Shown here piece by piece: positions 1 to 11,526 of a DNA stretch of 64,000 bases. This stretch comes from Pararhodobacter sp. (GTDB lineage: Bacteria; Pseudomonadota; Alphaproteobacteria; Rhodobacterales; Rhodobacteraceae). Position 1 is the first letter of the stretch; each line of letters begins with the position of its first letter. The notes under the pieces are model-generated. The model made no database searches and was not told the origin of the DNA. It worked only from the letters and a program-made list of their open reading frames with translations. The DNA is taken from positions 1 to 64,000 of the forward strand of contig JAFIEG010000010.1 of the NCBI GenBank assembly GCA_020832665.1. Reading direction: 5' to 3'. The translations under genes were made by a program, and so were the position numbers.

Positions 1-119
<119 letters not shown>

Positions 120-734
120 TCAGCTCTTCTCGAGACGCAGATAGGTGAACAGGCCCAGCGGTGCGAGCCGGCGTTCCTCGGTCACCGAGAGCGAGGCCTC
201 GCCCATGACGCGCCGGCGCGGAAAGTCGGGGTGCCAGCCCAGTCGGTCGGCAAGCGGGGAAAAGGCGCGCTCGATCCAGGCCATCGGCCCCTTTTCGCGG
301 GCGAAATGGTTGACGATGATCACCTGTCCGCCCGGCTTGCACACGCGCGCGATCTCGGCCATCACGCGCTCGGGCTCGGGCACAACCGAGACCAGATACA
401 TCGCCACCACGGTATCGAAATGCCCGTCGGGGAAATCCAGCACCCGCGCATCCATCTGCCGCAGTTCGCGCACATGGGCCAGCCCCTCGGCCTGGACCCG
501 CCGGCGCGCGCGCGCGAGCATATCGTCGGAATAGTCGATGCCGGTCACCTCGAGATGCGGCGCGTAGCGCGATAGCGACAAACCGGTGCCGATACCAACT
601 TCGAGCACCCGTCCCTGGCCGGCATTGACCGCCTCGACGGCGCGGCGCCTTCCCATCTGCGTGATGCGCCCGAAGGTGCTGTCATAGATTGGCGCCCAGC
701 GGCGATAGCTGGATTCGACGGCGTCAAGCTCCAT
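120..734 (-). CDS. pmtA: Phosphatidylethanolamine N-methyltransferase, PmtA type (class I SAM-dependent methyltransferase)
   Basis: The 204-residue product is a class I SAM methyltransferase. Motif I is VLEVGIGTG (residues about 43-51), followed by the acidic GIDYSDDML and a post-core CKPGGQVIIVNHF. The RRWAPIYD start and overall size match Rhodobacter-type PmtA, which methylates phosphatidylethanolamine in steps to phosphatidylcholine at the membrane face. The ATG at 734 has an AGGGGAG ribosome site at good spacing; an in-frame ATG ten codons upstream has none. It lies 125 bases downstream of gyrB on the same strand. A general methyltransferase of the UbiE/COQ5 superfamily is the alternative reading. 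Confidence 0.75.
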   Translation of the reverse strand: MELDAVESSYRRWAPIYDSTFGRITQMGRRRAVEAVNAGQGRVLEVGIGTGLSLSRYAPHLEVTGIDYSDDMLARARRRVQAEGLAHVRELRQMDARVLDFPDGHFDTVVAMYLVSVVPEPERVMAEIARVCKPGGQVIIVNHFAREKGPMAWIERAFSPLADRLGWHPDFPRRRVMGEASLSVTEERRLAPLGLFTYLRLEKS

Positions 735-859
735 CGGCGGCAACTCCCCTGTCACTTTGACCATTCGCGAATGTCGAGCCGCTCGGCTCGTGCATGGATG
801 TTCTTCCCCGCATTGCGCTCCTGCGCAACCCCTTAGCCATCAGGAAATGGTCAACTGCC

Positions 860-3379
<2,520 letters not shown>

Positions 3380-3442
3380 TTATGAAATGCGCGTTCCGGG
3401 CGGCGGTCTCGACCCGGCGCGATGGGTGAGCGCAGGCGGTGC

Positions 3443-4063
3443 TCAACCCAGCGCGATGACGACCCCCACCCCGATCAGCAGCACCCCGGCAATCCGGTTT
3501 GTTCGGGCCAGAGCGGTAGGCGAGCGCAACATTGTGCGGGCGCGGCCGATCAGCCCGGCCATGACCAGATTGCCGAACATTGGAATGAGCACCGATATGG
3601 CGACGATAGCGGCGATATCAGCGCCGGTGATGCGGTTGAGATCGAAAAAGCCGGGCAGCACGCCCATATAGAACAGGATCGCCTTGGGGTTGGCCAGGAT
3701 CGCCGTCATCCCGGCGGCGAAGCCGCTCCATTTTCCTGGCCGCGTAAGCCGGCTGTCGGCGCTCAGTGCGCGCGCGGCATGGGCGATCAGTTGCCAGCCC
3801 ATGAACACGAACATCCCCACCGCCACCCAGCGCAGAATCTCCATGGCGCCGGCATAGGCCGAGACGATCCAGGCCAGCCCGAAGATGGCCGCCAGCGGCC
3901 AGAGCATGTCGCCCAGCGCCACCCCGACCGCCAGCGGCGCCGCCGAGGCAAAGCCGCCCGAGAGCGCCCGCGCCGTCAGCGCCACCCAGACCGGGCCGGG
4001 CGTGGCGAAGAGGATGAAGATCGCCCCGGCATAGAAAGCTAACTCGGCGGGTGAAGCGGTCAT
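3443..4063 (-). CDS. LysE/RhtB-family amino-acid exporter
   Basis: The 206-residue membrane protein has about six hydrophobic segments and the LysE-type signature ATPGPVWVAL near the N-terminus, plus ANPKAILFYMG in the middle. The family exports amino acids or related small molecules; the substrate cannot be told. Its ATG overlaps the recF stop (ATGA at 4060-4063), which decides the start and indicates translational coupling. It is an unusual passenger between recF and gyrB. Confidence 0.85.
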   Translation of the reverse strand: MTASPAELAFYAGAIFILFATPGPVWVALTARALSGGFASAAPLAVGVALGDMLWPLAAIFGLAWIVSAYAGAMEILRWVAVGMFVFMGWQLIAHAARALSADSRLTRPGKWSGFAAGMTAILANPKAILFYMGVLPGFFDLNRITGADIAAIVAISVLIPMFGNLVMAGLIGRARTMLRSPTALARTNRIAGVLLIGVGVVIALG

Positions 4064-5154
4064 GGCGTCACCTCGTTCAACATAGCGCCCGTTGGCGCTT
4101 CGGAGAGGGAGAAATGCTGCGCGCGCGGGCCGAGAGCGGCAAAGAGTTCGGGCTCGGTGCCGGTGAGGAATGCCTGCGCGCCCAGATCGCACAGCGCGTC
4201 GTAAAGCGCCTCGCGCCGCGCCGGGTCGAGATGGGCGGCGAGTTCGTCGAGCAGCAGGATCGGCGGCTTGCCCTGATCTTGCGTCAGCGCCCTTGCATGG
4301 GCCAGCAGCAGCGAGATGAGCAGCGCCTTTTGCTCGCCGGTCGAGCATTGCGCCGCCGGCATGCCACGCGCGCGCCAGATCGCGCTCAGATCGGCGCGGT
4401 GCGGCCCGGTCAGGCTGCGCCCGGCAGCCATGTCGCGCTGGCGTCCCTCGGCCAGGGCGCGGGCCAGCCCCTCGGATGTTTCGGGCGCAGTGCACTCAAG
4501 CGCCAGATCGGCAGCGGGGAACGCGCCGCCCGTGTCGTTGTCGCGCGCCAGCCGGGCCAGCAGCGCGCGCCTGCCCGCCGAAAGCTGGGTGCCGGATTGC
4601 GCCATCTGCGCCTCGAGCGCGGCGTGCCAGGCGGGGTTGGCGATGCCCTCGCGCAAAAGCCGGTTGCGCTCGCGCATGGCCTTTTCATAGGCCAGCGCAT
4701 GCTCGCCATGGTCGGGGCGGAAGGCCAGCACCATGCGGTCGAGAAAGCGCCGCCTGCCCTCGGGGCCATCGAGCCACAGCCGGTCCATCGCCGGGGTGAG
4801 CCACAGCATGGGCACCAGCCTGCCCAGCGCCGCCTGCGGGGCGGTCTTGCCGTCAATGCGCACGCGCCTTGCCTCGCCCGGGCGCGCGGTGGTTTCGATC
4901 TCGTGCGGCAGCCCGTCACGGATGAGCGCGGCGGTGATCTTCCAGCCCTCGGCGCCCGGGCGGCGGGCCAGATCCTCGGGCGCCGCGCGGCGCAATCCGC
5001 GCCCTGGCGCAAGAAGCGAGATGGCTTCCAGCAGGTTGGTCTTGCCCGCCCCGTTCGGCCCGGTCAGCACCACCACCCGGCCGTCGAAGCATGCCGCGCT
5101 CAGCCCGTGCGAGCGGAACTGGCTGAGCGTGAGCGAAGTGAGGTAAAGCGCCAT
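4060..5154 (-). CDS. recF: DNA replication and repair protein RecF
   Basis: RecF is an SMC-like ATPase that loads RecA at single-strand gaps together with RecO and RecR. The 364-residue product has Walker A GPNGAGKTNLLEAIS (residues about 32-46), an ABC-type signature region around STGEQKALLISLL, and Walker B PILLLDELAAHLD. Its length is typical. It follows dnaN and overlaps the LysE-type gene by four bases. A 125-base gap with a hairpin repeat separates it from dnaN. Confidence 0.95.
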   Translation of the reverse strand: MALYLTSLTLSQFRSHGLSAACFDGRVVVLTGPNGAGKTNLLEAISLLAPGRGLRRAAPEDLARRPGAEGWKITAALIRDGLPHEIETTARPGEARRVRIDGKTAPQAALGRLVPMLWLTPAMDRLWLDGPEGRRRFLDRMVLAFRPDHGEHALAYEKAMRERNRLLREGIANPAWHAALEAQMAQSGTQLSAGRRALLARLARDNDTGGAFPAADLALECTAPETSEGLARALAEGRQRDMAAGRSLTGPHRADLSAIWRARGMPAAQCSTGEQKALLISLLLAHARALTQDQGKPPILLLDELAAHLDPARREALYDALCDLGAQAFLTGTEPELFAALGPRAQHFSLSEAPTGAMLNEVTP

Positions 5155-5197
5155 GCTGCTGCGGGGCCCTGTCGGCGGGCGGGGATGAGGCCGGGAC

Positions 5198-5279
5198 GGG
5201 GTTGGGGGGCGCTGCCCCCCTCTGGGCTGCGCCCATTCACCCCACGGAGTATTTTCGGCAAGATGAAGGGGCAGGGGGA
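5198..5279 (-). repeat. 3'-end repeat family A with GC hairpin, copy 1
   Basis: On the plus strand GGAGTATTTTCGGCAAGATG starts at 5246. It is preceded by a 7-bp hairpin GGGGGGC-GCT-GCCCCCC at 5204-5220. The element begins right after the dnaN stop codon. Copies of the same core are at about 19909, 30597, 30763, 49459 and 61840. Its position suggests a 3'-UTR or terminator role for dnaN, which would partly separate dnaN from recF. Confidence 0.7.
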
Positions 5280-6398
5280 TCAGACCCGCATCGGCATGAC
5301 CACATAGACCGCGCTGGTGTCGTTGCCTTCGCGCACCAGCGCCGGGTCGCCGGCGGCGTTGAACAGGAAGACGGCGTTCTCGCGGTCGATCTGGCCGGAA
5401 ATTTCCAGCAGGTATTTCGCGTTGAAGCCGATTTCGAGCCGCTCGTCGGCATAGGCGACGACCAGCTCTTCCTGGGCCATGCCGCTGTCGGGGGCGTTCA
5501 CGGCGAGGGTGAGTTTGTCTTCCTCGAGCGTGAGCTTGACCGCGCGCGAGCGTTCCGACGAGATGGTTGCGACGCGGTCCACGGCGCGGGCAAAATCATT
5601 GGCATCGACTTCGAGCCGGCGGGTGTTGCCCAGCGGGATGACGCGCGAATAGTCGGGGAAGGTGCCGTCGATCACCTTGGAGGTGAGCGCGATTTCGGGG
5701 GTGGCGAAGCGCAGCTTGGTTTCCGACACCGAGACGGCGATCTGCATCTCGTCGTCTTCAAGCAGCTTGCGCAGCTCAGCCACCGTCTTGCGCGGCACGA
5801 TCACGCCGGGCATGTCTTCGGCACCCTCGGGCAGGGGCGCATCGACCCGCGCCAGGCGGTGGCCGTCGGTGGCCACGCAGCGCAGCACGCGCCCGTCCTC
5901 ACCATCGGCGACATGCATGTAGACGCCGTTGAGGTAGTAGCGCGTCTCTTCCGTCGAGACGGCGAAGCGGGTCTTTTCAAAGAGCCGGCGCAGATGGGGG
6001 GCGGGGGCGGCGAAATTGACCTGGTATTCCGACGAGGCCATGACAGGGAAATCCTCGCGCGGGAGCGTCGCCAGCGCGAAGGTCGAGCGCCCGGCCTGCA
6101 CATTCAGCCGTCCGCTATGCGGGTCGTCGGAAAGCTGCACAAGCGCGCCGTCGGGCAGCTTGCGCACGATCTCGTGCAGCATCACCGCCGAGACGGTGGT
6201 GGCCCCGGCGCGCTCAATCTGCGCCGGGGCGCGATCGACGACCTCGATATCGAGATCGGTGGCGCGCAGGCTGATGCTGCCGCCCTCGGCCTCGATGAGC
6301 ACATTGGCGAGAATCGGAATGGTGTTGCGCCGCTCGACGACCGATTGCGCCTGGGCGACGGCCTTCAGCAGCGTTGCGCGTTCGATGCTCAGTTTCAT
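5280..6398 (-). CDS. dnaN: DNA polymerase III beta subunit (sliding clamp)
   Basis: DnaN is the homodimeric ring that tethers DNA polymerase III to its template. The 372-residue product begins MKLSIERATLLKAVAQAQSV and ends in YVVMPMRV, the usual clamp C-terminus. Three clamp domains fit the length. The gene is 142 bases downstream of dnaA and followed by a repeat A hairpin, so dnaA and dnaN probably share at least part of a transcript. Confidence 0.97.
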   Translation of the reverse strand: MKLSIERATLLKAVAQAQSVVERRNTIPILANVLIEAEGGSISLRATDLDIEVVDRAPAQIERAGATTVSAVMLHEIVRKLPDGALVQLSDDPHSGRLNVQAGRSTFALATLPREDFPVMASSEYQVNFAAPAPHLRRLFEKTRFAVSTEETRYYLNGVYMHVADGEDGRVLRCVATDGHRLARVDAPLPEGAEDMPGVIVPRKTVAELRKLLEDDEMQIAVSVSETKLRFATPEIALTSKVIDGTFPDYSRVIPLGNTRRLEVDANDFARAVDRVATISSERSRAVKLTLEEDKLTLAVNAPDSGMAQEELVVAYADERLEIGFNAKYLLEISGQIDRENAVFLFNAAGDPALVREGNDTSAVYVVMPMRV

Positions 6399-6540
6399 GC
6401 GGCCATCCCCTCGCCCTGCATCCCCTCACCCGTTGACATGCCGCCCAGCGACGGCACAGGCCGGCGCTGGCGCTTGCCAGCCCGGCCCGTTTGTCCTGAT
6501 CACTGTTTGCGGCGCTTTGGCGCGCCCGTCAAGCCACCGC

Positions 6541-7917
6541 TCAGCTTTCCAGCAGCCGGCGCAGCAGGTCCAGGTCTTCGGCCAGCTGGCTGTCGGTGCT
6601 GCGCAGCGACTCGACCTTGCGCACGCCATGCATGATGGTGGTGTGATCGCGCCCGCCGAAGCGCCGACCGATCTCGGGCAGCGAGCGGGTGGTCATCTGC
6701 TTGGCCAGATACATCGCCACCTGCCGCGGCCGTGCGATGGTGCGCAGCCGTTTCGGGCCGATCATGTCGGACAGACGGATGTTGTAATGCTCGGCGACCT
6801 TGCGCTGGATCTCCTCGACCGTGACCTTGCGTTCCGACGAGCGCAGGATGTCGGCCAGCGTATCCTGCGCCAGATCTAGCGTGATCTCGCGCCCCACCAG
6901 GCTGGCCAGGGCAAAGAGCCGGGTCAGCGCCCCTTCGAGCACGCGCACATTGGTGGTGATGCGGTGGGCGAGGAATTCGAGCACGCCCTCGCCGATCGCC
7001 ACATCGCCATAGGTGGCGCGGTTGAGCTGCACCTTGCGCTGCAGGATTCCCAGGCGCAGCTCGTAATCGGTGGGGTGCAGATCGACCACGAGGCCGCTTT
7101 GCAGGCGTGACTTGATACGGTCCTCGAGATCCTTGATCTCGCCCGGCGCGCGGTCAGCGGAAATGACGATCTGCCTTCCCTGATCGACCAGCGCGTTGAA
7201 GGTGTGGAAGAATTCCTCCTGCGTGCTTTCCTTGCCGGCGATGAACTGCACATCATCGACCATCAGCACATCGACCGAGCGAAACAGGCTCTTGAAATCC
7301 ATGATCTGGCGGTCGCGCAGCGATTGCACGAAGCGATACATGAACTGCTCGGCCGAGACATAGAGCACGCGCGCCTCGGGTTTGCGGGCATGCAGCTCCC
7401 AGGCGATGGCGTGCATCAGATGGGTCTTCCCGAGGCCGACGCCGCCATAGAGAAACAGCGGGTTGAAGGTGACCTGCGAGCCCTCGGCCACCCGGCGGGC
7501 GGCGGCATGGGCCAGCGCGTTGGGCTTGCCGACGACGAAATTGTCGAAGGTGAAACGGGCATCGAGCGCGGCGTTGGGCAGTTCGCCGTCATCCTGGCCG
7601 CGTTCGCTGGCGGGCAACGCCGTTTCAGAGGGCGCATCGAGCGCGCTTTGCACGCGTTTCGATGCTGCCACCGGCTGGGCCGACACCGCGATCTCGATAC
7701 GCTCGACCGGCTGGCCGGCGGCGGCGAAGGCGTGGCGCAGCTGCTGCGTGTAGTTGCGGTTGACCCAGTTGGCTACGAAATTCGTCGGCGCGGTCAGCCT
7801 TGCGATGCCGTTGTCGACCGACGCAACGCGCAGGGGGGCAATCCAGGTGATGAAGCTGTTTTCTCCGACCAGATCCCGCAAACCATTCTGGACTGTCTCC
7901 CACTGTGCGTCTGTCAT
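6541..7917 (-). CDS. dnaA: Chromosomal replication initiator protein DnaA
   Basis: DnaA is the AAA+ initiator that binds DnaA boxes and opens the origin. The 458-residue product shows domain I at MTDAQWETVQNGL, a variable linker, Walker A GGVGLGKTHLMHA, Walker B VLMVDDVQFIAGKE, and the domain IV DNA-binding signature GRDHTTIMHGVRKVE. The start at 7917 gives the normal N-terminus; the 45 upstream codons are unrelated. No DnaA-box cluster is visible in the gap upstream, so the origin is probably elsewhere. Confidence 0.97.
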   Translation of the reverse strand: MTDAQWETVQNGLRDLVGENSFITWIAPLRVASVDNGIARLTAPTNFVANWVNRNYTQQLRHAFAAAGQPVERIEIAVSAQPVAASKRVQSALDAPSETALPASERGQDDGELPNAALDARFTFDNFVVGKPNALAHAAARRVAEGSQVTFNPLFLYGGVGLGKTHLMHAIAWELHARKPEARVLYVSAEQFMYRFVQSLRDRQIMDFKSLFRSVDVLMVDDVQFIAGKESTQEEFFHTFNALVDQGRQIVISADRAPGEIKDLEDRIKSRLQSGLVVDLHPTDYELRLGILQRKVQLNRATYGDVAIGEGVLEFLAHRITTNVRVLEGALTRLFALASLVGREITLDLAQDTLADILRSSERKVTVEEIQRKVAEHYNIRLSDMIGPKRLRTIARPRQVAMYLAKQMTTRSLPEIGRRFGGRDHTTIMHGVRKVESLRSTDSQLAEDLDLLRRLLES

Positions 7918-8413
7918 ACCGTTCCGACCTGTTCGCCGCGTCACCAAATCGGTGGCAGCCTTTTTGTTTTTCTCTCCATGCCCGCCACGAATTCGCGGAG
8001 CAAGCACAAGCACATGCCGCGCCGGGCCGGTAACGGGCCGGAGCGAGGGCATGCGCCCAGTTGCTGGCGGGGAGATGAAGGCAGGTACAGGAAACGTAAC
8101 AAGCCTCCCTCCTTGCAGAGGGATACGAGGAAAGCGGTAACTTGGTCAGCTCTACTGCGTGGTACGCCGCCATCCCCCCAGGAACGTGGCGAGTCGCACC
8201 GGCAAGCTAGCAAGCCGGCCGGGGCGCAGGCAATCGAACAAAGCGCTTGACAGTCCCGGCCGTGCCCAGAATCGGCGGCGGCGTGGGTTTCCCGCCACAG
8301 CCCGGCCGCGCCAGGATCGTACAGGGCACCATGCAGGACAAGCAAAGGGGCGCAGCCCGGCCGCGCCCCTTGAAAAAATTTCCTGCTGCGGCCGGGGCCG
8401 CGCAATGCCGTCC
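7918..8413. other. dnaA-rpsT intergenic region (496 bases)
   Basis: This is the longest gene-free stretch in the left part. It holds a T-rich tract at 7962-7978 (A-rich on the dnaA strand, about 50 bases before the start codon) and the rpsT terminator structures at 8347-8401. No TTATCCACA-type box was seen on either strand. The dnaA promoter should lie here but no convincing -35/-10 pair was recognised. Confidence 0.7.
8347..8401 (-). terminator. Probable rpsT terminator
   Basis: On the minus strand, downstream of the rpsT stop, a GCGGCC/GGCCGC hairpin (8388-8401) is followed by a run of six T. A second hairpin with a 7-bp stem GGGGCGC/GCGCCCC (8347-8369) then follows and ends in TTTG. Together they fit an intrinsic terminator region. 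Confidence 0.5.
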
Positions 8414-8680
8414 TCAGGCGCCCAGCACTTTCACCCGTGCCGACAGGCGAGACAACTTGCGCGCTACGGTGTTCTTGTGCAGCACGCCCTTGGTGACGCC
8501 GCGGGCCAACTCCGGCTGGGCGGCGCGCAGCGCTTGCTGTGCGGCTTCGGCATTGCCGCTGGCGATGGCTTCCTCGACCTTGCGCAGGAAGGTGCGGATG
8601 CGCGAGCGGCGCGCCTTGTTGATGGCAAAACGGCGCTCATTCTGGCGGGCGCGTTTCTTGGACTGGGGTGTATTGGCCAT
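8414..8680 (-). CDS. rpsT: 30S ribosomal protein S20
   Basis: S20 binds 16S rRNA early in assembly of the small subunit. The 88-residue basic protein begins [17 protein letters not shown] and has [18 protein letters not shown] at its C-terminus, both typical of S20. The start was set at MANTPQ. An rpsT gene next to dnaA is a common alphaproteobacterial arrangement. Confidence 0.97.
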   Translation of the reverse strand: MANTPQSKKRARQNERRFAINKARRSRIRTFLRKVEEAIASGNAEAAQQALRAAQPELARGVTKGVLHKNTVARKLSRLSARVKVLGA

Positions 8681-8856
8681 GGGTTTTGGGTCTCTCGGGT
8701 CAGTTGCATTTCGGTTGCGCCATAGACCCGCGCCCGGTCTGGGGTGACCGGGGGTGATTGCTGCCAAGCGGGCCCACGCGCATGTGCGGCAAGCCTATAG
8801 GGTAAAGTTCGGGCGATGAAAAGTGCGAATCGACCGCACCGGATGCGTGCGCGGGG

Positions 8857-8878
8857 CACAGCCCTTCGAAGGGTTGTG
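8857..8878. repeat. Palindrome with CCCTTCGAAGGG core
   Basis: A 22-base imperfect palindrome (CACAGCCCTTC / GAAGGGTTGTG, one G-T pair) lies between rpsT and the enoyl-CoA hydratase gene. A second palindrome with the related core CCCTTCAAAGGG is 70 bases away at 8948-8971. Confidence 0.6.
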
Positions 8879-8947
8879 TAGGCGGATTAGACAGAGGCGA
8901 GGTCGCGCTGCCGCCCGCCTGGTGCCGACCGCTTGCGGCAGCGCGGT

Positions 8948-8971
8948 GCAAGTCCCTTCAAAGGGCCTTGC
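8948..8971. repeat. Palindrome with CCCTTCAAAGGG core
   Basis: A 24-base imperfect palindrome (GCAAGTCCCTTC / AAAGGGCCTTGC) lies 13 bases after the enoyl-CoA hydratase stop codon on the minus strand. It may be a stem of that gene's 3' end; no T run follows. The 8681-8984 gap otherwise holds only its sister palindrome at 8857. Confidence 0.55.
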
Positions 8972-8984
8972 CCGGCGGCTCGGA

Positions 8985-9761
8985 TCAGCGGTCGCGAAAC
9001 TGCGCCTCGCGCTTCTCGACGAAGGCGCTCATGCCTTCCTTCTGGTCCTCGGTGGCAAAGAGTGCGTGGAAACTGCGGCGCTCGAACAGGATACCCTCGC
9101 GCAGTGTCATCTCGTAGCTGCGGTTCACGCATTCCTTCACCACCCGGGTGGTGACCATGGATTTCGCGGCGATCTTCTGCGCGGCCGCCATCGCCTCGTC
9201 CATCAGCTTCTTGGCCGGCACCACGCGGCTGACAAGGCCCGAGCGCTCGGCCTCTTCGGCATCCATGAAGCGGCCGGTCAGATGCATGTCCATCGCCTTG
9301 GACTTGCCGACAAAGCGCGTCAGCCGCTGCGTGCCGCCGATGCCCGCCACCACGCCGAGATTGATCTCGGGCTGGCCGAACTTGGCGTTGTCGGCGGCGA
9401 TGATGAAGTCGCACATCATCGCCAGCTCGCAGCCCCCGCCCAGCGCGTAGCCGGCCACGGCGGCGATCACGGGCTTTCGCACCGCCAGCATGGTTTCGGT
9501 TTCGGGGGTGAAGAAATCGCTTTCGAACATCTCGACAAAGCTTTTCGGCGCCATCTCCGAAATGTCGGCGCCGGCGGCAAAGGCCTTTTCCGAGCCGGTG
9601 ATGACGATGCAGCGCACCTTGTCGTTGCGATCGGCCGCTTTCAGCGCTTCGGCCAGTTCGCCCAGCATTTTCGAGTTCAGTGCGTTCATTGCTTCTGGCC
9701 GGTTCAGCTTGATCAGCGTGACATGCTGCGCCGTGTCGACGTTGATGGTCTCATACGCCAT
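8985..9761 (-). CDS. Enoyl-CoA hydratase (crotonase family)
   Basis: The protein would hydrate trans-2-enoyl-CoA to L-3-hydroxyacyl-CoA in fatty-acid or amino-acid degradation. At 258 residues it is a standard crotonase: the oxyanion-hole segments AAGADISEM and [14 protein letters not shown], and the two catalytic Glu contexts GGGCELAM (first) and [19 protein letters not shown] (second) are present. It stands alone between mutM and rpsT, away from the beta-oxidation cluster at 26-34 kb. Physiological chain length cannot be told. Confidence 0.9.
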   Translation of the reverse strand: MAYETINVDTAQHVTLIKLNRPEAMNALNSKMLGELAEALKAADRNDKVRCIVITGSEKAFAAGADISEMAPKSFVEMFESDFFTPETETMLAVRKPVIAAVAGYALGGGCELAMMCDFIIAADNAKFGQPEINLGVVAGIGGTQRLTRFVGKSKAMDMHLTGRFMDAEEAERSGLVSRVVPAKKLMDEAMAAAQKIAAKSMVTTRVVKECVNRSYEMTLREGILFERRSFHALFATEDQKEGMSAFVEKREAQFRDR

Positions 9762-9823
9762 TTGGGTTCCCCCGATTGAGCCGTTTCGCGCCCGTGCATA
9801 GCAGCCTGCGAGCGGGGTTCAAG

Positions 9824-10687
9824 CTATCTCTGGCAGGCGGGGCAGTAGTAGCTCGACCGCCCAGACTGGACGATGCGCCGCACCGTGGCGGTGCAATCCG
9901 GCGTGGTGCAGGGCAGGTCCTGGCGGTCATAGACACGGAAATTGTGCTGGAAATATCCCAGCTTGCCATCGGTCTGGCGATGGTCGCGCAGGCTCGATCC
10001 GCCGGCCTCGATCGCCTCCAGAAGCACCGCGCGGATGGCATGCGCCAGCGCCTCGATCCGCGCCGCGCCGATGCGCCCGCCGGCACGCGCGGGGTGGATG
10101 CGCGCGCGAAACAGCGCCTCGCAGGCATAGATGTTTCCTAGCCCGGCAACGATTCGCTGATCCATCATCAGCGCCTTGGCCGGCGCCTTGCGCCCGCGCC
10201 ACCGCGCCGCCAGATAGGGGGCGCCGAATTCGTTGCCCAGCGGTTCGGGGCCCAGCCCGGCCAGCAGCGGGTGGGCATCGATGGCGGTGCTGGCGCGCAG
10301 ATCCAGCGCGCCGAAGCGTCGCGCGTCATTGAAGGCGATGCGCGCGCCGTTCTCCATATGAAGGATGACATGGTCGTGCTTTTCCACCGGCGGATGCGCG
10401 CGGTGAAAACGCCCTGGCACATGCGTCGTGGCAAGGCCCGAAACCGTCATCCGCCCCGACATGCCCAAATGGACCAGCATTGTCTCGCCGGTGTCGAGAT
10501 CAGAGAGCAGATATTTCGACCGCCGCCGCAGCCGATCGACGCGCGCGCCTTCCAGCCGCCCGGCCAGCCCCGAAGGGAAGGGCCAGCGCAGCCCCTCACG
10601 GCGAATCTCGGCGCGGATGATGCGCACGCCCTCCATCGCCGGGGCCAGGCCGCGGCGCACGGTTTCCACTTCGGGCAGTTCAGGCAT
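9824..10687 (-). CDS. mutM: Formamidopyrimidine-DNA glycosylase
   Basis: MutM (Fpg) excises 8-oxoguanine and ring-opened purines and nicks the backbone. The 287-residue product starts [14 protein letters not shown], with the catalytic Pro2 and Glu3. It ends in a zinc finger with Cys pairs CTTPDC and CPAC. It was trimmed to MPELPEVET, since those residues must be N-terminal after Met removal. It is divergent from ubiE with 80 bases between starts, a pairing typical of Rhodobacteraceae. Confidence 0.96.
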   Translation of the reverse strand: MPELPEVETVRRGLAPAMEGVRIIRAEIRREGLRWPFPSGLAGRLEGARVDRLRRRSKYLLSDLDTGETMLVHLGMSGRMTVSGLATTHVPGRFHRAHPPVEKHDHVILHMENGARIAFNDARRFGALDLRASTAIDAHPLLAGLGPEPLGNEFGAPYLAARWRGRKAPAKALMMDQRIVAGLGNIYACEALFRARIHPARAGGRIGAARIEALAHAIRAVLLEAIEAGGSSLRDHRQTDGKLGYFQHNFRVYDRQDLPCTTPDCTATVRRIVQSGRSSYYCPACQR

Positions 10688-10767
10688 GGTGGCCTCGGCG
10701 TCGCATTGTGCAGGCAAGGCAGCATCGGGTAAGGAGAGGGCAGGCGCAAGATCCGACAGGAGCCGGC

Positions 10768-11523
10768 ATGAGTGCGGATGACGAGCGGACCACCCATTTC
10801 GGCTTTCGCGAGGTGGGCGAGGGGCAGAAGGCCGGCATGGTGCACGGGGTCTTTACCAGCGTGGCCTCGAAATACGATCTGATGAACGATCTGATGAGCG
10901 CGGGCATCCACCGTATCTGGAAGGATGCGATGATGGACTGGCTCGCCCCGCGCCCCGGCCAGCATCTGCTTGATGTGGCGGGCGGCACCGGCGACATTGC
11001 CTTTCGCTTTCTCAAGCGCGCTGGTGGGGGCGCGCGGGCAACGGTGCTCGACCTGACCGAATCGATGCTCGCCGAAGGCCGGCGCCGCGCCGAGGCCGAG
11101 CAGATGGCCGGGCAGCTGGACTGGGTGGTGGGCGATGCCATGGCGCTGCCCTTTGCCGAGAACAGCTTCGATGCCTACACGATCAGCTTTGGCATCAGGA
11201 ATGTCACCCGTATCGAGGACGCGCTGGCAGAGGCCTTTCGCGTGCTGCGCCCGGGCGGGCGGCTGATGGTGCTGGAATTTAGCCAGATCCCCAGCCGGCC
11301 ATTGCAGGAGTTGTATGACCTTTATTCCTTCAATGTCATTCCGCGCATGGGGCAGTTGGTGGCGGGTGACCGCGACAGCTACCAGTATCTTGTCGAATCG
11401 ATTCGCCGCTTCCCCGATCAGGAAAAATTCGCCGAGATGATCCGCGCCGCAGGCTTCGAAATGGTAAAATACCGTAACCTGTCGATGGGCATCGCGGCGC
11501 TGCATTCGGGCTGGAAGATCTGA
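10768..11523 (+). CDS. ubiE: Demethylubiquinone/menaquinone C-methyltransferase UbiE
   Basis: UbiE performs the SAM-dependent C-methylation of the benzoquinol ring in ubiquinone synthesis. The 251-residue product has [20 protein letters not shown], motif [15 protein letters not shown] and [14 protein letters not shown], all UbiE/COQ5 signatures. An AGGAG site precedes the ATG at 10768. It is separated from ubiB by three bases and surely cotranscribed with it. Confidence 0.96.
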   Translation: MSADDERTTHFGFREVGEGQKAGMVHGVFTSVASKYDLMNDLMSAGIHRIWKDAMMDWLAPRPGQHLLDVAGGTGDIAFRFLKRAGGGARATVLDLTESMLAEGRRRAEAEQMAGQLDWVVGDAMALPFAENSFDAYTISFGIRNVTRIEDALAEAFRVLRPGGRLMVLEFSQIPSRPLQELYDLYSFNVIPRMGQLVAGDRDSYQYLVESIRRFPDQEKFAEMIRAAGFEMVKYRNLSMGIAALHSGWKI

Positions 11524-11526
11524 GCG

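Noticed and set aside
8247-8275. TTGACA-like promoter on the plus strand
   Set aside because: A TTGACA is present but the -10 at proper spacing (AATCGG) is poor and no plus-strand gene follows.
7918-8413. Possible origin of replication upstream of dnaA
   Set aside because: No DnaA-box cluster (TTATCCACA-like) and no clear AT-rich unwinding region were seen; only a short T-rich tract.
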